Source: Pseudomonas sp. P7548
GTDB lineage: Bacteria; Pseudomonadota; Gammaproteobacteria; Pseudomonadales; Pseudomonadaceae
Assembly (NCBI RefSeq): GCF_013386585.1
Contig: NZ_JACARO010000020.1
Location: forward strand, 94,079-158,078
DNA length: 64,000 nt
Direction: 5' to 3'
The translations under genes and the position numbers were made by a program. The notes beneath the pieces are model-generated. The model ran no database searches, was not told where the DNA came from, and saw nothing but the letters and a program-made list of their open reading frames with translations. Shown here in pieces: positions 51,763-61,301 of this stretch; the stretch's first letter is position 1; the number at the start of each line of letters is the position of its first letter.

Positions 51763-52686
51763 ATGCGTGATTCTTCCGACCACGTTACCTATCTAAAGCT
51801 GGCCGCCGTCACCATGGTCTGGGGGGGCACCTTTGTGGCAGGACGCTTTCTGGCGGGTACGATTGACCCGCTGCTGGCCTCCAGCCTGCGTTTTCTCATG
51901 GCCAGCGTGGCACTGCTGCTGTTCATGGCCTGCGCACGCGTTCCTCTCGTGCGCCCCAGCGCCGGGCAACTTCTGCGCTTGGCGCTGCTTGGGTTCTTCG
52001 GCATCTTTTTCTACAACCTGTGTTTTTTCTATGGTCTGCAGTTCATCAACGCCTCCCGGGCATCGCTGATCGTCGCGTTGAACCCGGCGGTGATTGGCCT
52101 GGCCTCCTGGCTTGTGTTCAAGGAGCGGATGGGGGCGAATAAGGTTGCAGGTATCGCCCTGTGCCTGGGTGGGGCCGCAACGGTCATTGTCAGCCGAAAT
52201 CCACAGTTGCTGCAGGGCACAGCCCTGGCCTGGCGCGGGGATCTGCTGATTTTCGGTTGTGTGGCGGGGTGGGGCGTCTACTCGTTGTGTTCCCGGGAGC
52301 TCAACAAGGCTTTAGGCCCGTTGCAAACCGTCACCTGGTCGGTGTTGCTGGGAACCCTGATGCTGACGCTCGCCAGCCTGATCATGGGCCGGTTCACGTT
52401 TGCAGCGTTCCATGCGATCCATGCGCCTCAACTGCTGAGCCTGCTTTATTTGGGTGTGTTGGGGTCCGCCGTGGCCTATATCGGCTACTACGACGGCATC
52501 CGACGTATCGGCGCAACGCGTTCCGGTGTGTTTATTGCGCTCAATCCATTGACGGCCGTCATCTGCGGGGCGCTGTTGCTGGGTGAGCAATTGACCCTGG
52601 CCATGTCAGTGGGGGGAGGGGTGATCCTGCTGGGTATCTTCCTGTGCAACAAACCCCTTGCACGGGCCAGGGCAATGGGGATTTGA
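51763..52686 (+). CDS. EamA/DMT family transporter
   Basis: This 307-residue inner-membrane protein has about ten hydrophobic helices in two EamA repeats (GGTFVAGRFLAG near the start; GIRRIGATRSGVFIALNPLTAVICGALLLGE in the second half). Substrates in the family include amino acids and metabolites. It is divergent from the LysR gene at 50804. The ATG at 51763 has no strong Shine-Dalgarno; GTG 51757 is the alternative. Confidence 0.9.
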   Translation: MRDSSDHVTYLKLAAVTMVWGGTFVAGRFLAGTIDPLLASSLRFLMASVALLLFMACARVPLVRPSAGQLLRLALLGFFGIFFYNLCFFYGLQFINASRASLIVALNPAVIGLASWLVFKERMGANKVAGIALCLGGAATVIVSRNPQLLQGTALAWRGDLLIFGCVAGWGVYSLCSRELNKALGPLQTVTWSVLLGTLMLTLASLIMGRFTFAAFHAIHAPQLLSLLYLGVLGSAVAYIGYYDGIRRIGATRSGVFIALNPLTAVICGALLLGEQLTLAMSVGGGVILLGIFLCNKPLARARAMGI

Positions 52687-52929
52687 TAAGAGTACGGACA
52701 AACACTGTTACGCTGTGTAGAATCGATTTACGCATACAAGAATATGGACTTGCGCTCACGCAAGCCTAGGCCGTCAGAGACTGATGACACCATGAAGCGA
52801 CTCGGCTCCCCCCTCATCTTTGGTGACTTCCTCGCCCGCAGCGTGCGAGGCCTTTCCTGTGCGCCACCCTGCAACCTCATCCTTGCTCGCAAATAACACT
52901 GTTTATTACAAGAATGATGAGGTGCCACC

Positions 52930-54006
52930 ATGGCAGACCAATACGAAAACCCAATGGGCCTGATGGGCTTTGAATTCATCGAGTTCGCCTCGCCGACCCC
53001 GGGCACCCTGGAGCCGATCTTCGAGATCATGGGCTTCACCAAAGTCGCGACCCACCGCTCCAAGAACGTGCACCTGTACCGCCAGGGCGAGATCAACCTG
53101 ATCCTCAACAACGAACCCGACAGCCTCGCCTCCTACTTCGCGGCGGAACACGGCCCGTCGGTGTGCGGCATGGCATTCCGCGTCAAGGACTCGCAAAAGG
53201 CCTACAACCGCGCGCTTGAACTGGGTGCCCAGCCCATTCATATCGAAACCGGCCCGATGGAACTCAACCTGCCGGCGATCAAAGGCATTGGCGGTGCGCC
53301 GCTGTACCTGATCGACCGTTTTGGCGAAGGCAGCTCGATCTACGACATCGACTTCGTTTACCTCGAAGGCGTGGAGCGCAATCCGGTCGGCGCAGGCCTT
53401 AAAGTCATCGACCACCTGACCCACAACGTCTATCGCGGGCGCATGGTCTACTGGGCCAACTTCTACGAGAAGCTGTTCAACTTCCGTGAAGCGCGCTACT
53501 TCGACATCAAAGGCGAATACACCGGCCTGACCTCCAAGGCCATGAGCGCCCCGGACGGCATGATCCGCATCCCGCTGAACGAAGAGTCGTCCAAGGGCGC
53601 CGGCCAGATCGAAGAGTTCCTGATGCAGTTCAACGGTGAGGGCATCCAGCATGTGGCATTCCTCACCGAAGACCTGGTCAAGACCTGGGACGCACTGAAG
53701 AAGATCGGTATGCGCTTCATGACCGCGCCACCGGACACCTACTACGAAATGCTCGAGGGCCGCCTGCCGAACCACGGCGAGCCGGTTGACCAACTGCAAG
53801 CCCGCGGCATCTTGCTGGACGGTTCGTCCATCGAAGGTGACAAACGCCTGCTGCTGCAGATCTTCTCGGAAACCCTGATGGGCCCGGTGTTCTTCGAGTT
53901 CATCCAGCGTAAAGGCGACGATGGCTTCGGCGAGGGCAACTTCAAGGCGTTGTTCGAGTCCATCGAGCGTGACCAGGTGCGTCGTGGCGTGTTGACCACC
54001 GATTAA
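52930..54006 (+). CDS. hppD: 4-hydroxyphenylpyruvate dioxygenase
   Basis: This 358-residue enzyme converts 4-hydroxyphenylpyruvate to homogentisate in tyrosine breakdown. It has the two VOC-type modules, with iron ligands in [13 protein letters not shown] (His), [12 protein letters not shown] (His) and [29 protein letters not shown] (Glu). GAGGTG lies ahead of the ATG. It is a single-gene unit with its own strong terminator; the homogentisate genes are not in this window. Confidence 0.96.
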   Translation: MADQYENPMGLMGFEFIEFASPTPGTLEPIFEIMGFTKVATHRSKNVHLYRQGEINLILNNEPDSLASYFAAEHGPSVCGMAFRVKDSQKAYNRALELGAQPIHIETGPMELNLPAIKGIGGAPLYLIDRFGEGSSIYDIDFVYLEGVERNPVGAGLKVIDHLTHNVYRGRMVYWANFYEKLFNFREARYFDIKGEYTGLTSKAMSAPDGMIRIPLNEESSKGAGQIEEFLMQFNGEGIQHVAFLTEDLVKTWDALKKIGMRFMTAPPDTYYEMLEGRLPNHGEPVDQLQARGILLDGSSIEGDKRLLLQIFSETLMGPVFFEFIQRKGDDGFGEGNFKALFESIERDQVRRGVLTTD

Positions 54007-54026
54007 GTCGGTTTTCGTTTCAAATC

Positions 54027-54061
54027 AGCCCGGTCGAGCCCCGCTCGACCGGGCTTTTTTA
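54027..54061 (+). terminator. Rho-independent terminator after hppD
   Basis: AGCCCGGTCGAG (54027-54038) and CTCGACCGGGCT (54044-54055) form a perfect 12-pair stem with a 5-base loop and a T-run. Confidence 0.93.
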
Positions 54062-54214
54062 TGCCTGCTCTGAACGTCAGAAACCTCTTAAAACATTTGT
54101 CGCCTTCGACGTTGGAACGCCCTTGTGACGGCCGGCCACCCAGTACTACGACGCAAATAACAGTGTCCTGCGTTGTTTCAGATTACTCCGTCACCTATTA
54201 GGGAAAGCATTAGC

Positions 54215-54778
54215 ATGAAAAAATACACGCTGGCTGCAACACTATTGGCCGTTTCCGGTTTCTGTGCGGGTTCGGTGTTCGCAGCCGATGGCACCATCTC
54301 GATCACCGGCGCGATCACCGGGACCACGTGCACCATCAGTGGCGGTACAGGCGCGGCGCCAGGGTCGGGGGCTAACTTTCCGGTAGTCCTTCCAACTGTC
54401 CAGTCCTCCGCCCTCGCCGGGAATGGCGCCACCGCCGGCAGCAAGGCCTACGCTATCTACGTCGGCGGCAATGCCACTTGCCGGGATGGCACTAAGGTCG
54501 CGGTCTTGTATGAGGCCACCAGCCCAGCGATCAACCCGGCCACCGGCAACCTGAAAAACATGGCCAGCGCTACACCGGCGTCGAATGTTGAAGTTCAAAT
54601 CGTCGACGCGGCGATCAATAAACCGATCGACTTGCGCGCCAGCCAGAACTCCACACCGGCCACCGTCACTGGCGGCATTGCGACCCTGCCGTTCCATGCA
54701 CGCTACATCGCCACAGGTGGCGCTGCCGGCAAAGGCCTGGTCAGCACCAACGTGCAGTACAGCGTGACGTTCCCCTGA
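54215..54778 (+). CDS. Fimbrial major subunit (Cup-type cluster)
   Basis: The ATG at 54215 gives 187 residues: signal MKKYTLAATLLAVSGFCAGS then VFAADGTISITGAITGTTCTISGG, with the second Cys in GGNATCRDG and a closing LVSTNVQYSVTFP. The mature part is Gly/Ala/Thr-rich with the pilin Cys pair. AGGGAAAG precedes it. It is first in an operon of five genes: subunit, chaperone, usher, adhesin, chaperone, the order seen in P. aeruginosa cupA1-A5. Confidence 0.9.
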   Translation: MKKYTLAATLLAVSGFCAGSVFAADGTISITGAITGTTCTISGGTGAAPGSGANFPVVLPTVQSSALAGNGATAGSKAYAIYVGGNATCRDGTKVAVLYEATSPAINPATGNLKNMASATPASNVEVQIVDAAINKPIDLRASQNSTPATVTGGIATLPFHARYIATGGAAGKGLVSTNVQYSVTFP

Positions 54779-54870
54779 TCCTTCCGCGTTGATATCACAG
54801 TCATTCGTTGTTTGAAGCCTGCGCCCCGTCATGTCTGGGCGCAGGCAGCTATCGGATCAAGGAACGCGTC

Positions 54871-55662
54871 ATGCTTCATCCACCAAGCACGTTGAAACGC
54901 TACATGATGCTTGCAGCCGTTTACGTGGCTGCTATGTCCGCGTCACCGCTGGTCGTGGCCGGCGTGATCATTGAGGGGACGCGCCAGATCTACCCGCAAC
55001 AGCGCCGTGAAATCACCGTTCGGTTGACCAACGACGATAAGAAAAAACCTCGCCTGGTACAGGCGTGGCTGGATGATGGTTCGCCAGACCAGCGGCCTGA
55101 GTCCAGCGACGTGCCTTTCACCCTATCGCCTCCGGTTTTTCGCCTGGACTCAGGCAAAAGCCAGGCCATGCGTTTGTCGTACACCCAGCAACCGCTTGCG
55201 CAGGATCGGGAGTCGTTGTTCTGGCTGAATGTGCTGGAGGTCCCGCCGAAGACCGATGAGTTCGATGTCGACCGCGAGGACAGTGACCTCAACCAGTTGT
55301 ATTTCGCATTTCGTATTCGCACAAAGGTTTTTTTCCGCCCGGCAGGATTGGCTGGCAAGCCCGAAGAAGCCCCCAGTCAGTTGCGTTGGGCTGTTGTACA
55401 GAGTGCTCGAGGGCCGACGTTGACGGTACACAACCCATCTGCCTATCACGTCACGTTTAACGACGTTGCGCTGGTGATGGGCACCGACAAGGGCGCCCGC
55501 AGCGTTGCAGCCGAACCCGGCATGGTCGCGCCTGGCGCGTCGCTGACATTGCCCGTGCGCCAGGCGGTGGCGGTGGTGCCTGCCGATGCCCAGGTGGCGT
55601 TTACCTACATCAACGATTTCGGTGCTTTTTCGCCCCTGCAGCAGGCTGCTTTGCGGCGTTGA
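54871..55662 (+). CDS. Fimbrial periplasmic chaperone (first)
   Basis: The ATG at 54871 (AAGGAAC upstream) gives 263 residues with a signal peptide ending SPLVVAG. PapD features include GTRQIYPQQRREITVRLTNDDKKKPRLVQAWLDDG and the G1/F1 region DSDLNQLYFAFRIRTKVFFRP. The loop before G1 (LNVLEVPPKTDEFDVDREDSD) is longer than in the other cluster's chaperone. Confidence 0.92.
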   Translation: MLHPPSTLKRYMMLAAVYVAAMSASPLVVAGVIIEGTRQIYPQQRREITVRLTNDDKKKPRLVQAWLDDGSPDQRPESSDVPFTLSPPVFRLDSGKSQAMRLSYTQQPLAQDRESLFWLNVLEVPPKTDEFDVDREDSDLNQLYFAFRIRTKVFFRPAGLAGKPEEAPSQLRWAVVQSARGPTLTVHNPSAYHVTFNDVALVMGTDKGARSVAAEPGMVAPGASLTLPVRQAVAVVPADAQVAFTYINDFGAFSPLQQAALRR

Positions 55663-55689
55663 CCCCTCCCATCCGAGCTTACTGAAGTC

Positions 55690-58350
55690 ATGACCATGCC
55701 AAATCACGTCCAGCTTTGGGTGCGTGTCAACGCCCCCGTTTTGCCCGCAAGGTTTCGAAAAACGATAGTGGGTGGGTTGCTCAGCGCTGCGCTGATGCCG
55801 CCCGATATCGCCTGTGCATCGCCCTTGAGCTTTGACCTCAATGCGTTTTCTTCCAGCCTGGCCAATACCGTCGACACGTCACGTTTCAGTACCAGCAATG
55901 CCATGGTGCCAGGCACTTATCGCCTGGATATCCTGGTCAATGGTCAACCGATAGGGCGGCGCAGCGTCAATTTTGTAGCTGGCAATGACAGTGCAGGTGC
56001 AGAGCCGTGCTTCAGTCGCGAGATGCTGGAGCAACTCGGTATCGCGATGGACAAAGTCGACGCCGATTCCGGTTACAGAGACGCTGCGCAGCCGTACTGT
56101 GGAGATTTGGGCCGTTGGATTCCAATGGCCTCCAGCAGCGTTGACGGCGGCACGCTGGAGTGGTCGGCGAGCGTCCCGCAGGTCTACATGAACCAGGCCA
56201 CGCGAGGTTATGTCGACCCCGCGTTCTGGGATGACGGGATCACCGCCGGGTTGCTTAACTACAACTTCAGCACCTCCAGCATCGTGTCGGGCGAAGGGCA
56301 GGACCGGACCTACCTGGGACTCAACGCGGGGCTCAACCTCGGCGCGTGGCGCCTGCGACATCAAGGGGCCCAGGCCTGGGACAATGGCAACGGCTTGCAG
56401 CCGTACCAGAATACGTCCACCTACGTGCAACGCAGCATTGCGCCATTGAAGTCCCAATTGACCGTGGGTGACACGTTCAGCAATGGGCAGATTCTGGATG
56501 GCGTTCGGGTGCGAGGCGTCACCCTGGCGACTGACGATCGCATGCTGCCGCAGTCCCAACAAGGTTATGCCCCACAGGTGCGGGGTGTGGCAGACAGCAA
56601 TGCAACGGTGACGGTGAGCCAGAACGGTTACACCGTGTACGAAACGACGGTGGCGCCGGGTCCCTTTGTGATCAGCGACTTGTATGCCACCGGCCAGGGC
56701 GGTGACCTGACGGTCGCCGTGACCGAAGTTGACGGGCGTCGCAAGACGTTTGTCGTACCGTATTCGGTGGCACCCCAGCTGTTGCGGGCTGATGGCACCC
56801 ATTACAGCGCCACCCTGGGACGGGTACAGCAAAGGGGTATTGCCGATGACAAGGCAATGGTCTTCCAGGGAACACTGCAACACGGCCTTACGGACAGCCT
56901 GACAGCCTACGGCGGCGGCACCGTTTCCGAAGGCTACACGCAAGCCAAGCTGGGCCTCGCATTCAGCACCCCGGTCGGGGCATTTTCCCTGGATGGCAGC
57001 AACTCAAGCACGAATGTGCCCGGCGGCGATTTGCTCTCGGGGCACAGTTACGGTGTGGGCTACAACAAAAGCGTGCCATTCACCGGCACCCACTTCGCGC
57101 TCGGCGCATACCGATTCTCCTCGCAAGACTACTTGAGCCTGCCCGACGCGCTGAACGTTCGTGACCTGGGGCGGCGGGGCGAAGACATCAATCAATATGC
57201 CCGGCAGAAAAACCGAGTGGACTTGAGTATCAGCCAGAAATTGGGAGACGGTTCGCTGACCCTCTACGGCAGTTCAGTCGAATACTGGAGGCAACAGCAA
57301 GGGCGTCAGACGTCGTTTACAGTCAGTTATGGCTCATCCTGGAATACCCTCAATTGGAACGTCTCTGCGCAACGCTCGCGCATTCAGGACACGCGCCAGC
57401 TCAGCGCCAATGAACTCAGTGACGAAGTGTTTTTCGGCAGGAATGGGCAGCAGGGAAGGGTGGACACGCGCTACATGCTGACGCTATCCATGCCTATAGG
57501 CGGTTCAGCCAATGCTCCGACCATTTACACCTCGCTTGCGCGGGATGCGGGTGACACGCGGGGCAGCCAGCAGCAGGTCGGTATCAGCGGTTTGGCAGGG
57601 GAACATTCCCAACTCAATTACGGGCTCTCGGCCAGCCGCTCGACCAGCGATGACACGCGTAGCCATCAGGTCAATACCTACGCCGGCTACCGCACCGACG
57701 CCACGCAATTGCGTGCCGGTTACGGCCAGAGCCGGGACAGTTCACAGGTTTCGTTCGGCGCCGACGGCGGGATAGTGGCTCACGCGGGCGGTGTCACGTT
57801 CTCTCAAAGCCTGGGCGAGTCGTCTGCATTGGTCCATGTCCCGGACGCAGAGGGTGCTGCACTGGGCGATGGCAGCGGTACGCGAGTCAACCGCAGCGGC
57901 TATGCCGTCGTGCCATCACTCAGGGCCTTTCAAAACAACACCGTCAGCATTGACCCGGAAGGGATGTCGATGGACGTCGAACTGCAGGAGTCGACGCGCA
58001 CCGTGGCGCCGACGCTGGGTGCGGTGTCACTGCTGACGTTCGAGACGGTCAGCGGGCGTGCGGTAGTCATCAAAGGCACGCAGGAAAACGGCCAGCCGTT
58101 GCCTTTCGCGGCGCAGGTGTTTGATCAGCAAGGGCGTGAAGTCGGCGTCGTCGGGCAGGCGGGCAAGGCATTTGTCCGGTCGATCCCGGACCGCGGCAGT
58201 CTGACCGTCAAATGGGGTGACAAGGCTGCAGATCGCTGCGAGATCAGCTATGACATGCCGCCGCAGACCGCAGCCGAGCCCCAGAGCATGAGTGAATACA
58301 TCCAAGGGCTATGTGTAAAAAATCCGGCACGACAGGTAGCAACTCAATGA
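55690..58350 (+). CDS. Fimbrial outer-membrane usher
   Basis: This 886-residue precursor has the usher layout: signal, N-terminal domain (FDLNAFSSSLANTVDTSRFSTSNAMVPGTYRLDILVNGQPIGRRSVNF), barrel with plug, and C-terminal domains with CEISYDMP near the end. It exports and assembles the fibre. Its stop overlaps the next ATG (58347-58350). The start may be 55690 or ATG 55696. Confidence 0.95.
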   Translation: MTMPNHVQLWVRVNAPVLPARFRKTIVGGLLSAALMPPDIACASPLSFDLNAFSSSLANTVDTSRFSTSNAMVPGTYRLDILVNGQPIGRRSVNFVAGNDSAGAEPCFSREMLEQLGIAMDKVDADSGYRDAAQPYCGDLGRWIPMASSSVDGGTLEWSASVPQVYMNQATRGYVDPAFWDDGITAGLLNYNFSTSSIVSGEGQDRTYLGLNAGLNLGAWRLRHQGAQAWDNGNGLQPYQNTSTYVQRSIAPLKSQLTVGDTFSNGQILDGVRVRGVTLATDDRMLPQSQQGYAPQVRGVADSNATVTVSQNGYTVYETTVAPGPFVISDLYATGQGGDLTVAVTEVDGRRKTFVVPYSVAPQLLRADGTHYSATLGRVQQRGIADDKAMVFQGTLQHGLTDSLTAYGGGTVSEGYTQAKLGLAFSTPVGAFSLDGSNSSTNVPGGDLLSGHSYGVGYNKSVPFTGTHFALGAYRFSSQDYLSLPDALNVRDLGRRGEDINQYARQKNRVDLSISQKLGDGSLTLYGSSVEYWRQQQGRQTSFTVSYGSSWNTLNWNVSAQRSRIQDTRQLSANELSDEVFFGRNGQQGRVDTRYMLTLSMPIGGSANAPTIYTSLARDAGDTRGSQQQVGISGLAGEHSQLNYGLSASRSTSDDTRSHQVNTYAGYRTDATQLRAGYGQSRDSSQVSFGADGGIVAHAGGVTFSQSLGESSALVHVPDAEGAALGDGSGTRVNRSGYAVVPSLRAFQNNTVSIDPEGMSMDVELQESTRTVAPTLGAVSLLTFETVSGRAVVIKGTQENGQPLPFAAQVFDQQGREVGVVGQAGKAFVRSIPDRGSLTVKWGDKAADRCEISYDMPPQTAAEPQSMSEYIQGLCVKNPARQVATQ

Positions 58351-59453
58351 TGAGAGGGCAAACGTTGATGAATCGCGCGCAGGAGTACCTGGCAATGATG
58401 AGTAAGGCGCTCATACACGGCTTAGTACGCATTGGCGTTCTGTTGAGCCTGTGGGTTTCGGCAGCGCAAGCGAATACGGTGGCTGGATACTGCCATCCAC
58501 AAGCAGCCCTGACCATTACAGTTCCGCCTATCACGGCACCTGCCAATCCGCAGGTTGGCCAGGTGCTAGGTTCGCAAGACGGTTACGGTTTTGGGAATGG
58601 GTCAGTCGTGATGCAATGTATCTATCAGGATTGGCCGTTCTCCTGGCCAGTTTCAGGCGTGTTGAGAATCGTCAACGCCAACCCCACGGGCAGGACGTTC
58701 AATGCTGGAGGCCTTACATTGCCGGTCTACAGCACTGACGTCGCTGGCGTGGGGGTTGCCATGATGGCCCGTGATCCGAACCGGCCGTGGATGTCAATCA
58801 GTCATACCGGGGCAACGCTGTGGGACGGAAAATTCAACAGGCCACAGTATTGGGGATTGGATGGGCGTATTTACTTGGTGGTAACCGGCCCGATGTCTCC
58901 CGGCAACATCACCGCACGTACGCTGGCGCAATACGTGGTGACAAACATGACGGTTACAGCGCCGGGCTTTCATTCGGTCAACCTTGCCAGTGTCGTTATC
59001 AACCCGCCGCTCAAACCGACGTGCAGTGTCACGACGCCGGCAATCAGCTTACCAATAGGCCAGGTGGCAAGCCGTGATTTCAGAGGGGTGGGTAGCCACG
59101 CCGGCAACGCGACCTCCAGTCTCAGGCTGTCGTGCTCCGGCGGTTCAGGGGGGATGCGAGACATCTATGTGACCGTAAGGGACCAGACATCACCGGCAAA
59201 TCGCGGCAACCAGTTGTCACTGACCCCTACGTCCAGTGCACGCGGCGTGGCGATTCAATTGTTGAGCGGCAATAGATTGATCAGCTACGGCCCGGACTCT
59301 TCGGCAGTGGGCAACCCAAATCAATGGTTTGTGGGCAGCTCCGGTAATGGCACGGTGCAGATTCCGTTGACGGCCCGATACGTCCAGACGGCGCCGTCAA
59401 TTGCTCCGGGCAATGCCAAAGGCCTTGCGACGTTTACGATGAGCTACCGATGA
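58347..59453 (+). CDS. Fimbrial adhesin or large minor subunit
   Basis: From the overlapping ATG at 58347 the product has 368 residues; a signal-like segment ALIHGLVRIGVLLSLWVSAAQA begins about residue 19, so later ATGs at 58368 or 58398 are possible. The mature part has an N-terminal lectin-like half with CHPQAALTITVPPITAP and VMQCIYQDWPFS, and a C-terminal pilin domain (CSVTTPAISLPIGQVASRDFRGVG to GLATFTMSYR). Its size fits a CupA4-like tip protein. Confidence 0.88.
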   Translation: MMRGQTLMNRAQEYLAMMSKALIHGLVRIGVLLSLWVSAAQANTVAGYCHPQAALTITVPPITAPANPQVGQVLGSQDGYGFGNGSVVMQCIYQDWPFSWPVSGVLRIVNANPTGRTFNAGGLTLPVYSTDVAGVGVAMMARDPNRPWMSISHTGATLWDGKFNRPQYWGLDGRIYLVVTGPMSPGNITARTLAQYVVTNMTVTAPGFHSVNLASVVINPPLKPTCSVTTPAISLPIGQVASRDFRGVGSHAGNATSSLRLSCSGGSGGMRDIYVTVRDQTSPANRGNQLSLTPTSSARGVAIQLLSGNRLISYGPDSSAVGNPNQWFVGSSGNGTVQIPLTARYVQTAPSIAPGNAKGLATFTMSYR

Positions 59454-60199
59454 CTGCCAGCGCGCGCAAGGCGCTCATGGTGTGGGCGTGGCTACTGATG
59501 GTGTTGCAGCCTTCAATGAGTTACGGCGAAGTGACGGTGGACCGTACCCGCGTCATTTATCCCGCTGCCGCGCGCGAAGTGACGGTCAACCTGACCCATA
59601 CGGCGCAGGCGCCGCGATTGGTGAAAGTGTGGATAGACGAGGGCGACGCCGAGGCGTCACCCGAGGCCAGCGACGTTCCATTCACGCTTAATCCGCCCGT
59701 GTTTCGCATGGAAGCGGGAAGTGGGCGGGCGTTACGGGTTGTCTATCATCCTTCACCTCGGGCATTGAGGCGCGAGGAACAGGTTTACTGGTTGAACGTG
59801 CTGGGGATAAGGCCAGAGGTTTCATCCACGGAGCAGGTGAACACCCTGCAATTTGCTTTGCGCACCCGCATCAAACTCTTCCTTCGCCCAACCACCCTTA
59901 CAGGAAAAGCCAGTGAGGCCGTGGGCTCGTTGCAGTGGCAACTGAACGCACAGGAGAGGGTGCTCGCAGTCAACAACCCGACGGATTACCACATAACGTT
60001 AGCGAGCATCCTGTTAACGAGCGGGGGGAAGGATTTTCATAGCGAGGACCCGCCGATGATCGCCCCTCGGAGCGCGGCCGAGGTGGCCGTGCCCGGACTG
60101 CCGGGCGGCGTGGGCAGGGCACCTTTGCTGAGGTTCACGACGCTGGATGATAACGGCGCCACTCAACACCACGAGGCGCCCTTATCGATAGCCGAATAA
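59450..60199 (+). CDS. Fimbrial periplasmic chaperone (second)
   Basis: This 249-residue precursor has a signal peptide and PapD features: VTVDRTRVIYPAAAREVTVNLTHTAQAPRLVKVWIDEGDAEASPEASDVPFTLNPPVFRMEAG and LQFALRTRIKLFLRP. Its ATG overlaps the adhesin stop (ATGA). Having a second chaperone at the end of the operon matches the CupA arrangement; it may be dedicated to the adhesin. Confidence 0.92.
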   Translation: MTASARKALMVWAWLLMVLQPSMSYGEVTVDRTRVIYPAAAREVTVNLTHTAQAPRLVKVWIDEGDAEASPEASDVPFTLNPPVFRMEAGSGRALRVVYHPSPRALRREEQVYWLNVLGIRPEVSSTEQVNTLQFALRTRIKLFLRPTTLTGKASEAVGSLQWQLNAQERVLAVNNPTDYHITLASILLTSGGKDFHSEDPPMIAPRSAAEVAVPGLPGGVGRAPLLRFTTLDDNGATQHHEAPLSIAE

Positions 60200-60206
60200 C
60201 CTTTCC

Positions 60207-61088
60207 TCAGGCTTTGCGCTGGCGCACCAGGTGCTTGAACCCTTCGTACACCAGCACCATCACCGCCAGCCAGATCGGAATGTAGGTGAGCCACTCGCCG
60301 CCTTTGATCCCTTCACCCAGGATCAACGCGACACCCAGCAACAGCACGGGCTCAACGTAGCTCAACAGGCCAAAAAGGCTGAATGCCAGCAATCGGCTGG
60401 CAATGATATAGCTCACCAGGGCCGAAGCACTGATCAGCCCTAACATGGGAATCAACGCGTACAGTTTCGGGTGGGCATCCATCACCGCAAAGCCCTGATC
60501 GCCACTCTGCACGAACCACCAAGCCACCGGCAGCATCAGCGCCATGTCCAGCCAGAGCCCGCCCAAGTGGTCGGTCTTGAGGTGTTTGCGCACGATGAAG
60601 TAAACCGGGTAGCCGATGATCACCACCAGCGTCGCCCAGGAAAAACCACCGGCCTGGTACAGCTCGTTGAGTACGCCGAGGGCCGCAAGCACCACGGCGA
60701 TCTGCTGCAGGTACGAAAGCCTTTCGCCCCACACCAGGCGGCCCGTGAGCACCATGGTCAACGGCAACAGGAAGTATCCCACCGACACATCGAGGCTACG
60801 CCCGTTCAGGGGCGCCCACATGAACAGCCACAACTGCACGCCCAGCAAAGCCGAAGACACCAGCACGCCACCTATCAACACAGGTCGCTGGGCCAGCATC
60901 CGCAGCAACTCCCACACTCGCCGCCATTCGCCGCTGACGATCATGAACACCGTCATGCACGGCACGGTCAGCAGCATGCGCCAGCCGAAGATTTCCAGGC
61001 CACTCAAGGGCGTGAGCAATGATGTGAAGTAATACATCACGGCAAACAACACCGAGGCCAAGACCGATAACACAACACCTTTAGACAC
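60207..61088 (-). CDS. rarD: RarD-type EamA transporter (GTG start)
   Basis: The GTG at 61088 (GAGG about 5 bases upstream) gives 293 residues with about ten membrane helices. The N-terminal SKGVVLSVLASVLFAVMYYFTSLLTPLSGLEIFGWRMLL and LNGRSLDVSVGYFLLPLTMVLTGRLVWGERLSYLQ match RarD. The transported substrate is unknown. Its stop is 7 bases from the stop of the convergent fimbrial chaperone gene. Confidence 0.92.
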   Translation of the reverse strand: MSKGVVLSVLASVLFAVMYYFTSLLTPLSGLEIFGWRMLLTVPCMTVFMIVSGEWRRVWELLRMLAQRPVLIGGVLVSSALLGVQLWLFMWAPLNGRSLDVSVGYFLLPLTMVLTGRLVWGERLSYLQQIAVVLAALGVLNELYQAGGFSWATLVVIIGYPVYFIVRKHLKTDHLGGLWLDMALMLPVAWWFVQSGDQGFAVMDAHPKLYALIPMLGLISASALVSYIIASRLLAFSLFGLLSYVEPVLLLGVALILGEGIKGGEWLTYIPIWLAVMVLVYEGFKHLVRQRKA

Positions 61089-61202
61089 ACTGTCCTCGCG
61101 AAAAACGATTGATTCAGAAGAACGTGGATTATGGTGCTTTTGGCGGGACAGCGTTGCGCTGTTTTGGGGCGGTTTCCAAAATTTTCCCCGCCCGTACTGA
61201 TC

Positions 61203-61293
61203 TGTAGTGAGCGGGCTTGCCCCCCGCGGCGGTGTGTCAGGCGGGTATAGGGCGGCTGACACACCGCGGCGCGGGGCAAGCCCGCTCACTACA
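61203..61293. repeat. REP-type long palindrome near the aldo/keto reductase gene
   Basis: TGTAGTGAGCGGGCTTGCCC(C) at 61203-61223 is inverted exactly at 61273-61293, with a further CGCGGCGGTGTGTCAG/CTGACACACCGCGGCG pairing inside. The core differs from the repeats at 8.7 and 47.2 kb (GCGGGCTTGCCCC instead of GCCGGCTTGCCGGC), so it is a second repeat family. Confidence 0.85.
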
Positions 61294-61301
61294 ACGAGGT
61301 A

